A DNA stretch of 64,000 nucleotides from Boesenbergia rotunda (taxonomy: Eukaryota; Streptophyta; Magnoliopsida; Zingiberales; Zingiberaceae): assembly GCA_024364735.1 (NCBI GenBank), contig JAGFNQ010005257.1, positions 158,760-222,759 of the forward strand. Reading direction: 5' to 3'. Made by a program: the position numbers and the translations under genes. The notes beneath the pieces are model-generated. The model made no database searches. It was not told where the DNA came from and worked only from the letters and a program-made list of their open reading frames with translations. This document shows, in pieces, positions 33,591 through 44,603 of the stretch. Numbering within the stretch: position 1 is the first letter of the stretch; the number at the start of each line of letters is the position of its first letter.

Positions 33591-35099
33591 TTTCATGGAC
33601 CATACTGTTCGTGAGATTAAGGTCATTTTTTGATAATTAAAAATGATTTTTTACAAGTGTGGTGACATTTCTTCTACTTTAATTTACTTCAATGATATAG
33701 AGCATCATTTTTTTATTCAAGGACATTTCAAAAACATACATTATCAATGCACATGTGGATCACAAGTTTAAAGTAAACAATGACTCTTTGCAATACAGCT
33801 CCGATTTCATTTGAATTGGCGAGCAGAACTAACAAACAGTATTATCCTACTATCATTGCAACACTAGTGTTATTCAACAATAGCTAACCATATAAATTAA
33901 CAAATCAATAAAATTATAAATATTTTATCAATTATATTACAATACTAATATTACTTAACACTAACTAAATAGATGAACTAACAACCCAATCAGGATTATA
34001 GCTACGAGAATCAAGTTCATCATCACTAATATCCAAATGAATTTGGATACATTGATGATTCTCGGATTATGTCCACAAGAAATATTATGTTCACATTTAA
34101 TTTTGTCGAACAAAATAGTATCGGTCACCACCCATTTTTGCCATTCATGTTGCCCAGTCCTCTAGGATTCTTGGTTGATTTAGAAATACACACCAATGTT
34201 CTTCATCTGTCGTCCCTATATGCTATAGGTTGAAATCTTATATTGTCGATGCGGCTATAACTTGATGCCATAAAATAACAACCTAATAATCAAATTTTCA
34301 TTACTTAGGTTAAAAAAATAGTGACTTAATAATTAAGAGATTGCTCATAAAACTTCAAAGTTAGGAGCATGAACTTGATGATGCATAACAAAAAATGAAG
34401 AGAAAAAAGAGTAAGTGGTCAACATTTAACATATCATGTATCTTCCAAGATTGGCTGTTTGATTAGCCAGCAAATTAAAAAACATTCTTAGGTAAGTCCA
34501 ACTTACCATTCTCCTTCTCAATAAAAGAAAATAAGTATCATGAACAATTAAGCATTTGATCTAGTGGTATGATTCTTGTTTTATGTGAGAGCGTGCCCTC
34601 CTTTTAATCAAAATGTGCAGTAAGACTCCAATATTTAGGATCATCCAAGTTGCCAATGAAATTGGGAAACATTCACTCAACATGTTTTATTATTTACATC
34701 TCAACTTGGAACATTATCACGAATAACAATTTTTTGTATAATAACAATAAGAAAAATATGTCCGCAATAGATCGACTTAATCTCAATGTCAATTAATAGA
34801 ATATGAAATAGAGCCAAAAAAAAAATATTTAGGTCAAGTTTAAGTCATATTAGTAAAGTATCTCATATCAAACAGATAATTACATGCACTATAAAAAAGT
34901 TTGTTAAGAAATCATTATTCAGGACTAAAATCCAACATAATGACTAAATGGTCAAGTCAAATGTATAATTGGAAACCCAGATGTCAACGATGGGGCAATC
35001 AATTTAGTGGAATTATTCTTTCCTCGGATGCAAGAGTTCCGATGTTCAATTTTATGAAGGCCCAATACTACGCCTACCCCAATCCATTAGAGTTAATTA
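33591..35099. other. AT-rich stretch, no gene seen
   Basis: No domain or terminal repeat was recognised. Part of the right end may be viral intergenic sequence, because the pararetroviral leader begins just beyond it. Confidence 0.45.
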
Positions 35100-35120
35100 T
35101 GAACAAGTTCATCTCAATTG

Positions 35121-35128
35121 TATAAAAA
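35121..35128 (+). promoter_or_regulatory. Possible TATA box of the pararetroviral leader
   Basis: TATAAAAA lies 400 bp before the first ORF and 350 bp before the primer-binding site, a layout consistent with a pregenomic RNA promoter. Between the two is a short tandem repeat of TAGATCCTTTCTAATCTA (about 35382-35450). Confidence 0.4.
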
Positions 35129-35472
35129 CCTATCACCTGGAAGAAGAAGCCCGACTGCGAGGCTCAGATTTTTTAAATCTCTTCTTTTTCTTGCCCCGAC
35201 TATATTTCAGGTCTAATGGCTGCCAGTCGGGCATGTAGCCTTACTTGAGTCAGCACAGGACTTATAGAAAAGAAGAGAAAACAAAACAGTCTTCGGCTTT
35301 AGCTAGTTACCGTTCTCTGTGATACTTGGACAAGGACTGAGGACTATTGATAGTTTTAAGAAAATTATCTTCTAGAGTTAGATCCTTTGTAATCTACACC
35401 CTAGATCCTTTCTAATCTACACCCTAGCCGTAGATCCTTTCTAATCTAAACCCTAGCCTCCTAAAAAAAAAT

Positions 35473-35483
35473 TGGTATCAAAG
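35473..35483 (+). other. Pararetroviral primer-binding site (Met-tRNA)
   Basis: TGGTATCAAAG matches the caulimovirid Met-tRNA primer-binding site with one change, and lies 38 bp before ORF1. Confidence 0.7.
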
Positions 35484-35520
35484 TCTATTACGACTTTGGA
35501 CCAGTAGTCTAGTCTAGTAT

Positions 35521-35982
35521 ATGAACTTAACCTCTTTAAATTACTTAGATCTTGTATTACATCCACGAACAATTATTACAGTAGATCAAAATAAACATAG
35601 TTGTTACATAAGATCAAAAGCACCAACTCACTGTTTACACTCTGACAACTCACACTTAAATTCACTGACGGATTTAATAATCAGTATAGGAATTACTGTG
35701 AAAAAACAACAACAATTATTAGAACAAAAACTAGAAACTTTTTCTTCTACACTTAGACAAACTCAACAACTCTTATCTGAACTACTAAGAAACTTAGATT
35801 ATATAAAACTCAGTCAATCAGAAAATTTTGCCCTCCTTCGAAAGAAAGATTCACCACCTAACAAAACGGAAATAAAAGACTTAGTAGGCCAATCAAAGGA
35901 AATTATAGTAACTAATAAACAACAATTATATGAAAAGTTAGAACTGATACAGAAACTTCTAGAGGAAATAAAATATAAGTGA
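35521..35982 (+). pseudogene. Pararetroviral ORF1-like frame, 153 codons
   Basis: The first ORF after the leader is still open from an ATG for 153 codons, about the length of the small P1 proteins of badna-like viruses. The C-terminal half is rich in Leu, Gln, Glu and Lys with heptad spacing, so a coiled coil is likely (about residues 60-153). The specific role in related viruses is poorly defined. It is called a pseudogene because the locus is dead as a whole, although this frame has no stop. Confidence 0.6.
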
Positions 35983-36260
35983 ACAAATTGAGATTCGAAA
36001 ACACTCATTATGAAGAAGCTTTAGACTACTCAAAACAATATTCTATAACTAAAGAAGACGGGTATTGTAATCAAGAAGTTACTGGTAAAGGAGATCAGTT
36101 ATTACTTCAACAAAATAATACTATTATTGCTTTAGTCTCCTCTCTCCATTATAGAATTTCACTATTAGAAAACAAACTCTTAACATTAGAAAAACTTATT
36201 TTAGGTAATACAGAGACAACAGACTGGAAAGAAGCATTGAAAAACTTAATACAGACTTAA
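35979..36260 (+). pseudogene. Pararetroviral ORF2-like frame, 93 codons
   Basis: It overlaps the ORF1 stop by four bases in the arrangement GTGA, where functional badna-like genomes usually have ATGA. The start codon therefore looks decayed. The protein has a Leu/Glu-rich segment at about residues 50-75, suggesting a coiled coil. Function is unknown; in relatives ORF2 encodes a small virion-associated or nucleic-acid-binding protein. Confidence 0.55.
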
Positions 36261-36329
36261 GCAAACTATCTTTAGGTAGAAGCATATCTAAACCAGCACC
36301 TACCACATCTAAGTTTTTAACTTATAAAA

Positions 36330-37325
36330 ATGAATCTAACAAAAACTGAAGCATTTACTGGACCCTCTCATAATCTACGAACTACGGAAAATAATACCAC
36401 TTCTTGGATAGACTCTTTCGTTACCAGAAGAAACAGTATGTCAAATCTAGTCCCACATAGATTAGAAGAAATCATAGATGTAGACAAAGACTTAACCATA
36501 TTTTCCAATGAATAACATAATACTTTAAACCCAAAAAAATGATATAATCAAGGACTACTTAATTTTTCAACTTCAGTCTATAGTCATCATAGACAAGAAG
36601 CTCTCCACCTCCCTGATGGAGGAGAACTTCAATTAAATTTAATGTCTGAAGAAGCAGCTAAAAGACTATATGCAAGAAAACATAATTATATCCATTTAGG
36701 ATTAATAATATTTGGACTTAGAGGGTTAACTAGAGCAAGACTTGGAGGAAAAGTCTTACTAGTCCTACATGATACTAGTTTTTCTAATACAGAAAAAACT
36801 ATAATAGGATTAATAGAAGTAGATATGAATAGTAACTTAGGAATTACTTATTTATGCCCTAATTTTAATATGACCATAAGAGACTTTGTTAAACATATTA
36901 AAATACATATACAAGCAAAAGGTCATGGGCAATTTCAAGGAGATAATCTACAATTAGACTTGGTATTTTTAGGAAAAACAATGAATCATATGCATAATCA
37001 TTTTAAAATCTCTGTGACAAATATGATTGAAGCTTTAACCACAAAAGGAATTCACTTTTTAAAACCTAGAGAATATAACTCTGAATTATTAGCAGGATTA
37101 GAATGGAATATACAATTAAAAAATCCAGATATTGCCTTAAAACCAACTTCATCCTTAATGTATAAAGATAGAAATGATAATTTATCTGTTCGTTTCTCTG
37201 GCTACTAACCTACTTCTACAGAAATAGAAGAACAAAATAATATTCCTCTAACGGAAAATATACAATTAATGACTAGAATTCAAACAGAAACAGAGTTAAG
37301 AAAGATTAATTTTCAAGTAGGAAAG
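36330..37325 (+). pseudogene. Pararetroviral polyprotein, movement-protein domain (broken)
   Basis: This is the N-terminal part of the large polyprotein, carrying a 30K-type cell-to-cell movement domain that in living viruses modifies plasmodesmata. A first open piece is at 36330-36515. After stops, the conserved core is open at 36642-37208 (188 codons), with RLYARKHNYIHLGLI and GLIEVDMNSNLGI as recognisable stretches. A further stop follows, and the frame is then cut by the solo LTR at 37326. The breaks are stop codons at about 36513 and 37206, plus the LTR. Confidence 0.75.
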
Positions 37326-39884
37326 TGTAATGACCCGCCTTCTGGTACTATGCTTTAAGGTGGATCGCTACTAACTAACTGGCTGACTGATTATTGATCA
37401 TTATGTTCTTTTAATGCTAAACCAACTGAGAGAATTTAAAAAAACTTATTTAGCTATTTACTGAACTAACAACTCATAATCATGTTGGAAGTACTAACCA
37501 ACTAAAATAAAACAAAATTTTTAATTTTATTAGCTTGGCAGGATTTGATCCCCCAACCCCAACCATCCATGACTGAAGCACTAACCAGCAACTCAACATC
37601 ACATTATGTTGTTAATTGGCACCAGTCGACTGGTATTCTATCAGTCGACTGCCCAAGGCGACGAAGCCTTCTGTACGATTTTGTTATTGGTCCCAGTCGA
37701 CTGCCCAGTCTACCAGTCGACTGGTATCTGTCGCAGTAGACTGGTAGTTCTGAAATCTGAAAATTCAAATTCCAGAAACGTGTCAAAGTCAACCCACTTT
37801 GTGCCAACCCCCCCCCCCCCCCCCCCCCCACAAACTCATATTTAAGCTTACTAACAGGTATACAATGATTCTAGGACATATTCTACATGTTTCCATGGCA
37901 TTAAAGCATATTTTAACCATTTCTAAGCATGAAATTAGAAACATGAACTTTGTATCAATTTGCTACTAAAACTAGGCATTGTTTCGGTCTAGATGCATCA
38001 ATAGTAGCACTATAATATCAGAAATGGTTCCATGGCCTTAAACCATTCATTTTACTACTAATTAACATGCACTTGGAATGTATCATCCAACATATCACAT
38101 GTAGAAGCTAACAACATGTCAAAGTATAACTAGAGACATGCACTTGAATGTATCACTCAACATATCACATGTAGAAGCTAACAACATGTTAAAGTATAAC
38201 TAGAAACATGCACTTGAATGTTTCACTCAACATGACAAAGGTACTTAAGATGCGGAAAATAGTAAACATGACAAGGAACTAATTCATTTAACATTCTTAA
38301 TAACATGTCCTCTTAATGCAAGTTCCCAAGGTTCTTTCATTCCAAGTTTCCACCATCACACACTCCACCATCATCCCTGCCGCTTCCGCTACTCTACTTT
38401 TCCTTTGCATTTATCTGCAGTATAAGAAAAAATGAAACTATAAGCATAAAGCTTAGTAAGTACCATCCTACTCACAAAAAAATGCATATCTCGAAACTCA
38501 TGCTTTTGAAAACACATGTAGGAAAAACATATCATGCTTGTTATTTATTCTTGCTGAAACATATAATCTAAACAAATATCATGGCATACTCATCATACTA
38601 AGCACATGAACTAAATCATATTCTTATAACCAAATTCACATGGCATTCATAGAATTTACTGAACTAAGCATGATCTTAAAACTGATTTCACTTAAAGCTA
38701 TTACTGAACTTTTGAAACTTATACATATAATAAGTGAAAATAATAATCATGCTGCTGTGGGCCCAGTAATGTGCTGCTAATACGCGCATCCCTAAATAGA
38801 TCCGAGGTAGCTAATCCCGAACCCATTAGGGTACTACTACTAGGCAAACTAGGAGCTTAGGGGCAACTAGGAGCCCACCCACGAACGAACTAGAGTCCAA
38901 GCACATGCCATAAAAAGCAAAATACTTTCATAAATATTCTTTTCATTAACCATGCATCTACTAGGCGATCTAGAGCCTACAGGCGATCTAGGAGCCCACC
39001 CAATGGGCGAACTAGGGTCCATAAACATAAAGCAAGGTTAGCTAATTTCATAACATGCTAAAACTCATATTAGAGCTTCTTAACATTTTCTCGAGCACCT
39101 TGCGTGCCTAAAACTCTCCTCTTCTTCTAAGGGCACTTCCTAAGCACTCGACGGTGCGTCTAATCCCCAAACTAAAAGGGGGAAGAACGTCCAGCCCATC
39201 TAGTGGTGCCCTTAAAGTCGGTAGAGAGAGTAGATCTGCACATAAGAACATAAACTTGCAATTAGATAAAACTAAGGCGTTTAGGCATACGAACGAAGCT
39301 ACTTATACTGCAGATGAGGGGTACTTACATCCTGCGCTTGTTCTTACAACTCTAGGCATAGGGTTTAGGGAGAGGGAAGGTCCTTGGAGTCTCGGAGAGG
39401 TTCTAACGACGAACTACTCCCTGAGACGATCCCGTAGCGCGTCCTCCTTTTTGAATCCGCCCAACACAAGACCTTAGACCTCCTCCTTGTTTTTCCGTGA
39501 GTGAGGGAGAGAAAGAGTCGAGAGAGAGGGAGAGGAAAATCGCGCACGAGAGAGAGAGAGTTGGCGGTGAGAAGATGAGGGAAAGAATAAACCTAAAAAC
39601 CCTTAAGTTTCTCTTTTATACTTATGGAAAAATTTAACTAACATCACCTTATTTATCCTGTCCTCTATTTTGTTTCAATAAAAATATGTCATCCCACTTG
39701 GTAAGCTTATTCTTCTCTCATGCTATAAGTCTAGGGGTCAAACTCCACTTAAGTGTTTTTACCGTGCTTTCTATTTTTATTCATTTTTGTCTTATTTATC
39801 CATGGAAAAATTCTATAAAAATATCCATAAATTCAGAATTAATAATATTTCTAAAATTAGTTTTGAGAATTTTCGGACGTTACA
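37326..39884 (+). mobile_element. Ty3-type solo LTR, 2559 bp, target duplication GAAAG
   Basis: It starts TGTAATGACCCGCC and ends TTCGGACGTTACA, with GAAAG on both sides (37321-37325, 39885-39889). It is inserted in the viral polyprotein, whose sequence resumes at 39885. TGTAATGACCC-type starts are common in plant Ty3/gypsy LTRs. Inside are CCAGTCGACTGG-type motifs (37622-37742), a 22-bp C run (about 37808-37829), and near 38100-38240 a tandem duplication around GCACTTGAATGTATCACTC. Confidence 0.9.
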
Positions 39885-39889
39885 GAAAG

Positions 39890-41550
39890 AAACACTTAGA
39901 TTTAACTAGAAATATAATTAAAGATAATCAAGTGTCTCCACCATATCATATGATGCTTACATCTGAAAATTTCTTTGACGATTTAGATGAATATATATAT
40001 ATATATATCTTCCAGGAGAAATAACCCAATTTTTTACAAACTCTGAAGTTAAAGATTTAGAAAGCTTTGCTAAAAACAATCAACAACTTCCACTTAATTG
40101 GACGTTATATTTAGATCATGACCGTAACGTCATTGCTCAAAAAGAAGAAGAAGAAGACAAAACAAGTCACACTTCTTCTCTTCCACTAATTCCTTTCCCT
40201 TCCCAAAACTATATGAACCCTGCAGAATCTTCGGCAACTGCAACTGCAACTTCAACATACAGACCATATGAAGTCTGTCTCCCTGAAAGTACCATGAGAA
40301 CAATGGACTATGGCCAAGGTCATCCACCAAGAACTAGGATTCCTCCCTATACCAATAACAATCCTTTCGTCAAAACTATAGGGAGAAGGAAACCTCCTGA
40401 AATGACTTTCTTTGGAAAAGATTCAGTTCTTTTAAACATCACTGAATGTGATCCTCAACTTTATGATACTTAGAACAATGGATAGTCTCTGTCAAGAGAG
40501 ATTACCAAGCAAAACATGAACTAGACATAGAAACAGGAGAAGCAATGATAAGGGTAGGAGAAAATTATTTAGGAGATGTAGCTAGAGCAGCATGGGAAGA
40601 TTTTAAACTTAATTTCCCAGAGGAAGTTGCTAGGATAGCCGCCCAGGGCAATAACATTTTGAATTTTTGTTATGTTATCCACAGACTACTTACAGCCAGA
40701 GATGTAAACACTGGTTTTGACATTAGACAAAAGGAAGCTATGAGAGACTTAGAACAATTACAATTATTTAACTGGAATTATATAAAACCCTTTTGTAATG
40801 ACTTTTTAGCTCTTACAGCTGTTTCCGGTAATTATTGTAATTCTGCTTTAGGAGAAAGATTATTTAGCAAATTACCTGGTGACTTAGGAAAAGAAATTCA
40901 TAAAACTTGGACTGACTTATGAGTGCCCCCTGCATACGACAATATAGGTGTTAGAGTTCAGCACATTCTAGCAGTCCAAAAAGGAAAAATGTACGTATAT
41001 ACACATTCAAAAACAACTTAAAAACCAATAATATGATTTTTGTGGTCAGATATATACACCTCAACAATACGGAACAACAAAATCAACACATAAGCCTCAT
41101 AGGAAAAGGATAGGACCCCCAATAAAACAAAAATCTAAATATAAACCTAAAAAGACTTATTATGTTCGGAAAAGCAAAGCAAAGAAACCCTACTTAAACA
41201 AAAAAAAACATGTTAGAAAATTTAAACCGAAGAAAACCTATGCAAATATAATTACTTGCTTTGCTTGTAATGAACCAGGACACTTATCCTCAGCTTGCCC
41301 AAACAGGAAATATTTATATAGTAGGGAAGCAACACTTGTTGGATGTACTAATTTAGATTTAATCGAAATACACTCAGATGTGTCTGATACTTCTTCTATT
41401 TATTCAATAGTTTCAGTAGAAGATTATGAAGAAATCCATTCTTCTGCAGATTATACTCTAGTCAACTCCTTTTTACAACCAACTATTTATCCATACTCTT
41501 GTAATTATGAAGACCTCATGACAATGATACATCAAATTATGAGTCAGTCT
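39890..41550 (+). pseudogene. Pararetroviral polyprotein, coat-protein region and zinc knuckle (broken)
   Basis: Open pieces lie at 40213-40473 and 40545-40922, with frames changing between them. The second contains the conserved capsid core, with a recognisable FNWNYIKPFCNDFLAL stretch. Further on is a very basic, Lys-rich segment and then the CCHC knuckle CFACNEPGHLSSAC near 41255-41296, which binds nucleic acid in live relatives. Stops occur at about 40471, 40920 and 41551, and an AT microsatellite sits at about 39986-40008. Protease and RT are absent. Confidence 0.75.
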
Positions 41551-41644
41551 TAGAACAACTTCAAAACTTTGAATTAATGTTCCATACCATAATCTCTCAG
41601 ACCTTAGAAGAGTTAAGACAAAATCAAAAACTGTGTTCTCATAG

Positions 41645-42083
41645 TTGGACACTAAAAGAGGGGGCTTTGGCAACTTTGTTGGTCGCTGGCATCGTTGGGT
41701 TAGGGCTTCGATTCCCCTGCGTTCCATCGCTGGTAGGGCCTCAATTCTTTGAAAGGGAGGAGTGGGGGGAAGAAAAAGCTGGCTTTGATTCCGTCGCTGG
41801 GTAGAGCTTCAATTCCTTGAAAGGGAGGAGAGGGGGAAAGAAAAAGTCTTGCCGAATTCTCTGGTCGCAAAAGTAGAAGGAGAGTTAGGGCAAGGGGAGG
41901 AGAATGGGGCGGACCTGTAAGGCTGTAAGAGAAGAGTTTGGAGGAGTTAAGGTCGGGTCGTTGGGTTTAACTCCTTATTTTTTTTTATTAATTCTATTTG
42001 TTTTTTTGTTGAGATGGACTTGGCCACCTAAGTTGCCGAATTAGTCGTTGAACTTTGCTGTAACTATCATTTCTCTAAAATAA
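41645..42083 (-). mobile_element. Repeat C, reverse-complement copy (Mutator-like flank)
   Basis: The reverse complement matches 21358-22290 without the MITE found there. It ends at a TATCATTTCTCT-type terminus near 42075, the inverse of the start of the other copy. It cuts off the pararetroviral sequence. GAAGGAATTGAAGCTCTACC-like phrases occur in tandem. Confidence 0.6.
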
Positions 42084-42094
42084 ATAGATCTCCT

Positions 42095-42299
42095 CCCGTA
42101 GTAGTAAAAGGTGAATCGTTCACCCCCGTTAACCCGTTTCAGGGTCAACACGGATGAGATAAATCACGGGAGCTACTAATTCGGATGCTATGGTTAGCGT
42201 GTCGGGAGGGTGAGCATACTGACTTTGCCAAGATTTGACTCTCAAGACCTCTTAATGGCAACACCCATATATTAATCATAAATCTATCCCGTGGAGACA
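42095..42299 (-). mobile_element. Diverged SINE with 11-bp flanking repeats
   Basis: ATAGATCTCCT flanks the unit exactly on both sides (42084-42094, 42300-42310). On the minus strand the body contains ATGGGTGTTGCC, then AAGAGGTCTTGAGAGTC, collinear with the A-box to B-box part of the SINE at 33346. A degraded B box (GAGTCAAATC) is visible. Confidence 0.65.
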
Positions 42300-42310
42300 A
42301 TAGATCTCCT

Positions 42311-42790
42311 GAAATAGAGTACGTGTCAATGTACAATCTGTTGATAAATAAACTTCAATTGATTACGACGTATAAAAAAAAGTTGTCTTTAACTCTAATC
42401 CAATTCAAAAATAAATTACATAAGTACTTTATAGCCTATAATCTAGCATAAAAAAGAATTAATTTTGTGTTACTATCATACTTAATTCATTTTTTCACAC
42501 TAAAAACTCAGGTCAGTCCCTCTCTGTTTTTCAGATCCGTTCCTATCGAATAATCTCTACTTCAAGTAACAAATAAGTAACTAACAGGTAAACAAAAACT
42601 TCAAATATCATTTGCATATAGCTAATTGTATTATTTGTCGGTGGATCGAACAATTGCTTTTAGAATCTATAATATATCCATGCTGTTAAATTATATCCAT
42701 TTTATTAATTTATCATAAAAAAAAAAACTAATTGTAAGTTGTAATCAATTTTCATAAAAATTAAAAAAAAATCTTTTTTAGCTGATATTT
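42311..42790. other. AT-rich stretch, no gene seen
   Basis: The last 90 bp or so before the MRP-like locus are similar to 14555-14670 (TTTATCATAA, GTAATCAATTTT), so the duplicated block extends past the RNA 3' end. Confidence 0.5.
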
Positions 42791-43040
42791 AAAAAAAATT
42801 GCCCACGGGAATATAAACCCCGTTCTGTTAACCCACTTGCAAGGGCCAAGTGAATTACTGTAACGAAACGGCCATGAAATCCACAATCCGATCAAAGGGC
42901 TCCACACGTGTCTCAGCCCTCTCACAAAGAGGAATTGATCAGATTTAATGGCCCGCAATCACGCGGCCGCATCACTGCGGTGGGTGACCCGGGGATTTTC
43001 CTGGACACTTTGATCCTATCACTTCTTCTCATGGACAACT
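42791..43040 (-). ncRNA. RNase MRP RNA-like gene, copy 2 (candidate)
   Basis: A second copy of the locus at 14672-14922, similar throughout. GGAAAATCCCCGGG (43001-42988) and ACAGTAA (42861-42855) are retained. A long T-run at 42798-42791 follows the 3' end and is a stronger terminator than in copy 1. The predicted 5' end GTTGTCCATGAGA pairs less well with the 3' TCCCGTGGGCAA (one A-C mismatch and extra G-U pairs), and the predicted first base is A. Either this is a decaying duplicate, or both copies are variants of one multi-copy family. An intact tRNA gene lies about 230 bp upstream on the same strand. Confidence 0.5.
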
Positions 43041-43060
43041 GTATCGGTTTTCGTTAAATT

Positions 43061-43106
43061 CTTTTTTATATTGATCGTGGAATATTGAAATTGGAAATGT
43101 GGGACT
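43061..43106 (-). promoter_or_regulatory. USE plus TATA promoter of the MRP-like RNA, copy 2
   Basis: AGTCCCACATT (43106-43096) and TATAAAAAAG (43070-43061) on the minus strand are separated by about 25 bp, as in copy 1. Conservation of both boxes argues that the duplicated unit was a whole gene. Confidence 0.6.
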
Positions 43107-43272
43107 AAACATCAGTCTGTAGGAATTATCCATGATGTTCTGATAAAAAACCAACGGGGTGGCTCGGACCGCGAGCGTTTCACTGACAGATTTAATGAAT
43201 AATCAAAATTTTTGTTTTGTTTTGATCGTTAAATAAAATTTAATTATTAATTTTAAAATAAAAATATTATGT

Positions 43273-43345
43273 CGCACCAGGTAGGGGTCGAACCTACGAC
43301 TTTCTGCTTAGGAAACAGACGCTCTATCCACTGAGCTACAGGCAC
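43273..43345 (-). tRNA. tRNA-Arg (anticodon CCT)
   Basis: The 73-nt minus-strand sequence folds as a complete cloverleaf. The acceptor GTGCCTG pairs with CTGGTGC; the D arm is GCTC-GAGC; the anticodon arm is TCTGT-TTCCTAA-GCAGA, with CCT at positions 34-36. The T arm is GTAGG-TTCGACC-CCTAC, and the discriminator base is G. The A box (TAGCTCAGTGG) and B box (GGTTCGACCCC) are intact. A T5 terminator lies downstream near 43260. The acceptor has two G-U pairs and a T-T mismatch at 6:67. No intron is present. It would decode AGG codons. Confidence 0.95.
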
Positions 43346-44603
43346 ACATGTCCTTCACTTATACAAGCCGTGATCTCGTATGCAGCCGAAGGACGAGAGC
43401 CAAAGTTGAAGAAGGCTTGAAGACAACAAGTCGAGGCTGTTAGGTGAAGAGTCAGCTGAGTCATGAGGGTCCGAATGCTGAGCGAATTGTACTCGGGAAG
43501 AGAAACCCTAGGTTTAGGATTTGGGCAATCGACTAATACTTGGATCAGTTGACTGGTAGTTGGCACAAAAAGATCAATCAACTGATCTTCTGTGCAGTCG
43601 AATGGTGTCGGCTGAGAATTCGAACGTTTGGATATAACGTTAAGATTTGATTAGAACCAGTCGACTGGTGTTGGCATCAGTTGACTGGTAATGGCTAGTT
43701 CAGTCACGAGCTCTATTTAGGGGGAGCTTGGTTTAGCTAGCTAGGATTGACGAAATTGGCTTTGATTAATTAGTAGTCTTGGTGCTCAGGGTTTGTTGCA
43801 ATGATTGTGGTGAGGTTTCTCCACCCACAAGGAGCAACAAGAGCTAGCCAGAGGTCTTCCGGGATCTAATCCACCGACGGGTAGGGATCGTCCACCTCAA
43901 GTACACACCGTGGAGTAGGAGCTTTATCCATGAATCACGTAAACGGTTTGTGTTAGCTTGTTACTATTTGTAGTTTATATTTTCGCTTGCGCTTGCTAAC
44001 ATGTTTAGGAAGAAAATTGATGCATTAGGGGCAACGGGCTATAAACCCCCTCTAGCCGTACGCATCGATCCCCACAAGTACGTAGTATCAGAGCCGAGGT
44101 CGCTCGTCTACGGACTAACCGCCGGGAGAGCAAAGAGCTAGAGGAAATGACGCTTAAAGAGAGATTGGGGATGACATTAACATCCCACCTCCATATAGTC
44201 GCGAGAGCTTCAACTATTGGATGTTGCGGGTGAAAACTTGGTTCGGCATAGATTGAGATCAAATGATCGTACTCAAAGAACAATTTGAAGTCCCGAAAGA
44301 TAAACACGGGAAAAAGCTCCGACCACGATATTGGAATGAGGAGCAACAAACACAATCGAAGGCAAATGATAACGTAATTTCAATTTTACTTAATATTTTA
44401 TCTAACGATGTGATTAGCCGTGTAAGTGAGTGAATATAAAAATGTGCATGAACTATGGAACAAGATGATAGTGCTTCATGAAAATCCTACACGAGTAGAA
44501 GAAGAAGAAGAAGAGCCCAAGGAGATGAGCTTAATGGTCCAAGAAGAGGAGAAGAACCAATAGGATAAGGACGTGAGCTCGACATCCAAGGAGGAGAAGA
44601 AAG
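43346..44603 (+). mobile_element. Truncated copia element: partial 5' LTR, primer site and gag start
   Basis: The LTR-like part ends GATCCCCACA at 44076. TAGTATCAGAGCC (44083-44095) is a slightly changed Met-tRNA primer site. The gag frame after it includes NYWMLRVKTWFGID, then a stop, then YWNEEQQTQSKANDNVISI, with another stop near 44432. At 44604 the sequence is cut by the minus-strand element. The left LTR end is missing; tRNA-Arg immediately precedes. The LTR carries AGTCGACTGG-like motifs (43530-43695). Confidence 0.7.

Larger units (their letters stand above)
35100..41644 (+). mobile_element. Endogenous pararetrovirus remnant (Caulimoviridae)
   Basis: In order along the plus strand are a TATA-containing leader, a Met-tRNA primer-binding site, two small ORFs, a movement-protein domain, a coat-protein region and a CCHC zinc knuckle. 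This is the gene order of badnavirus/tungrovirus-like members. It is broken by stops and frameshifts and by a 2.56-kb solo LTR at 37326. It stops before protease and RT/RNase H, where repeat C begins (about 41645). It therefore cannot give rise to virus as it stands. The genus cannot be fixed without the RT region. Confidence 0.85.
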
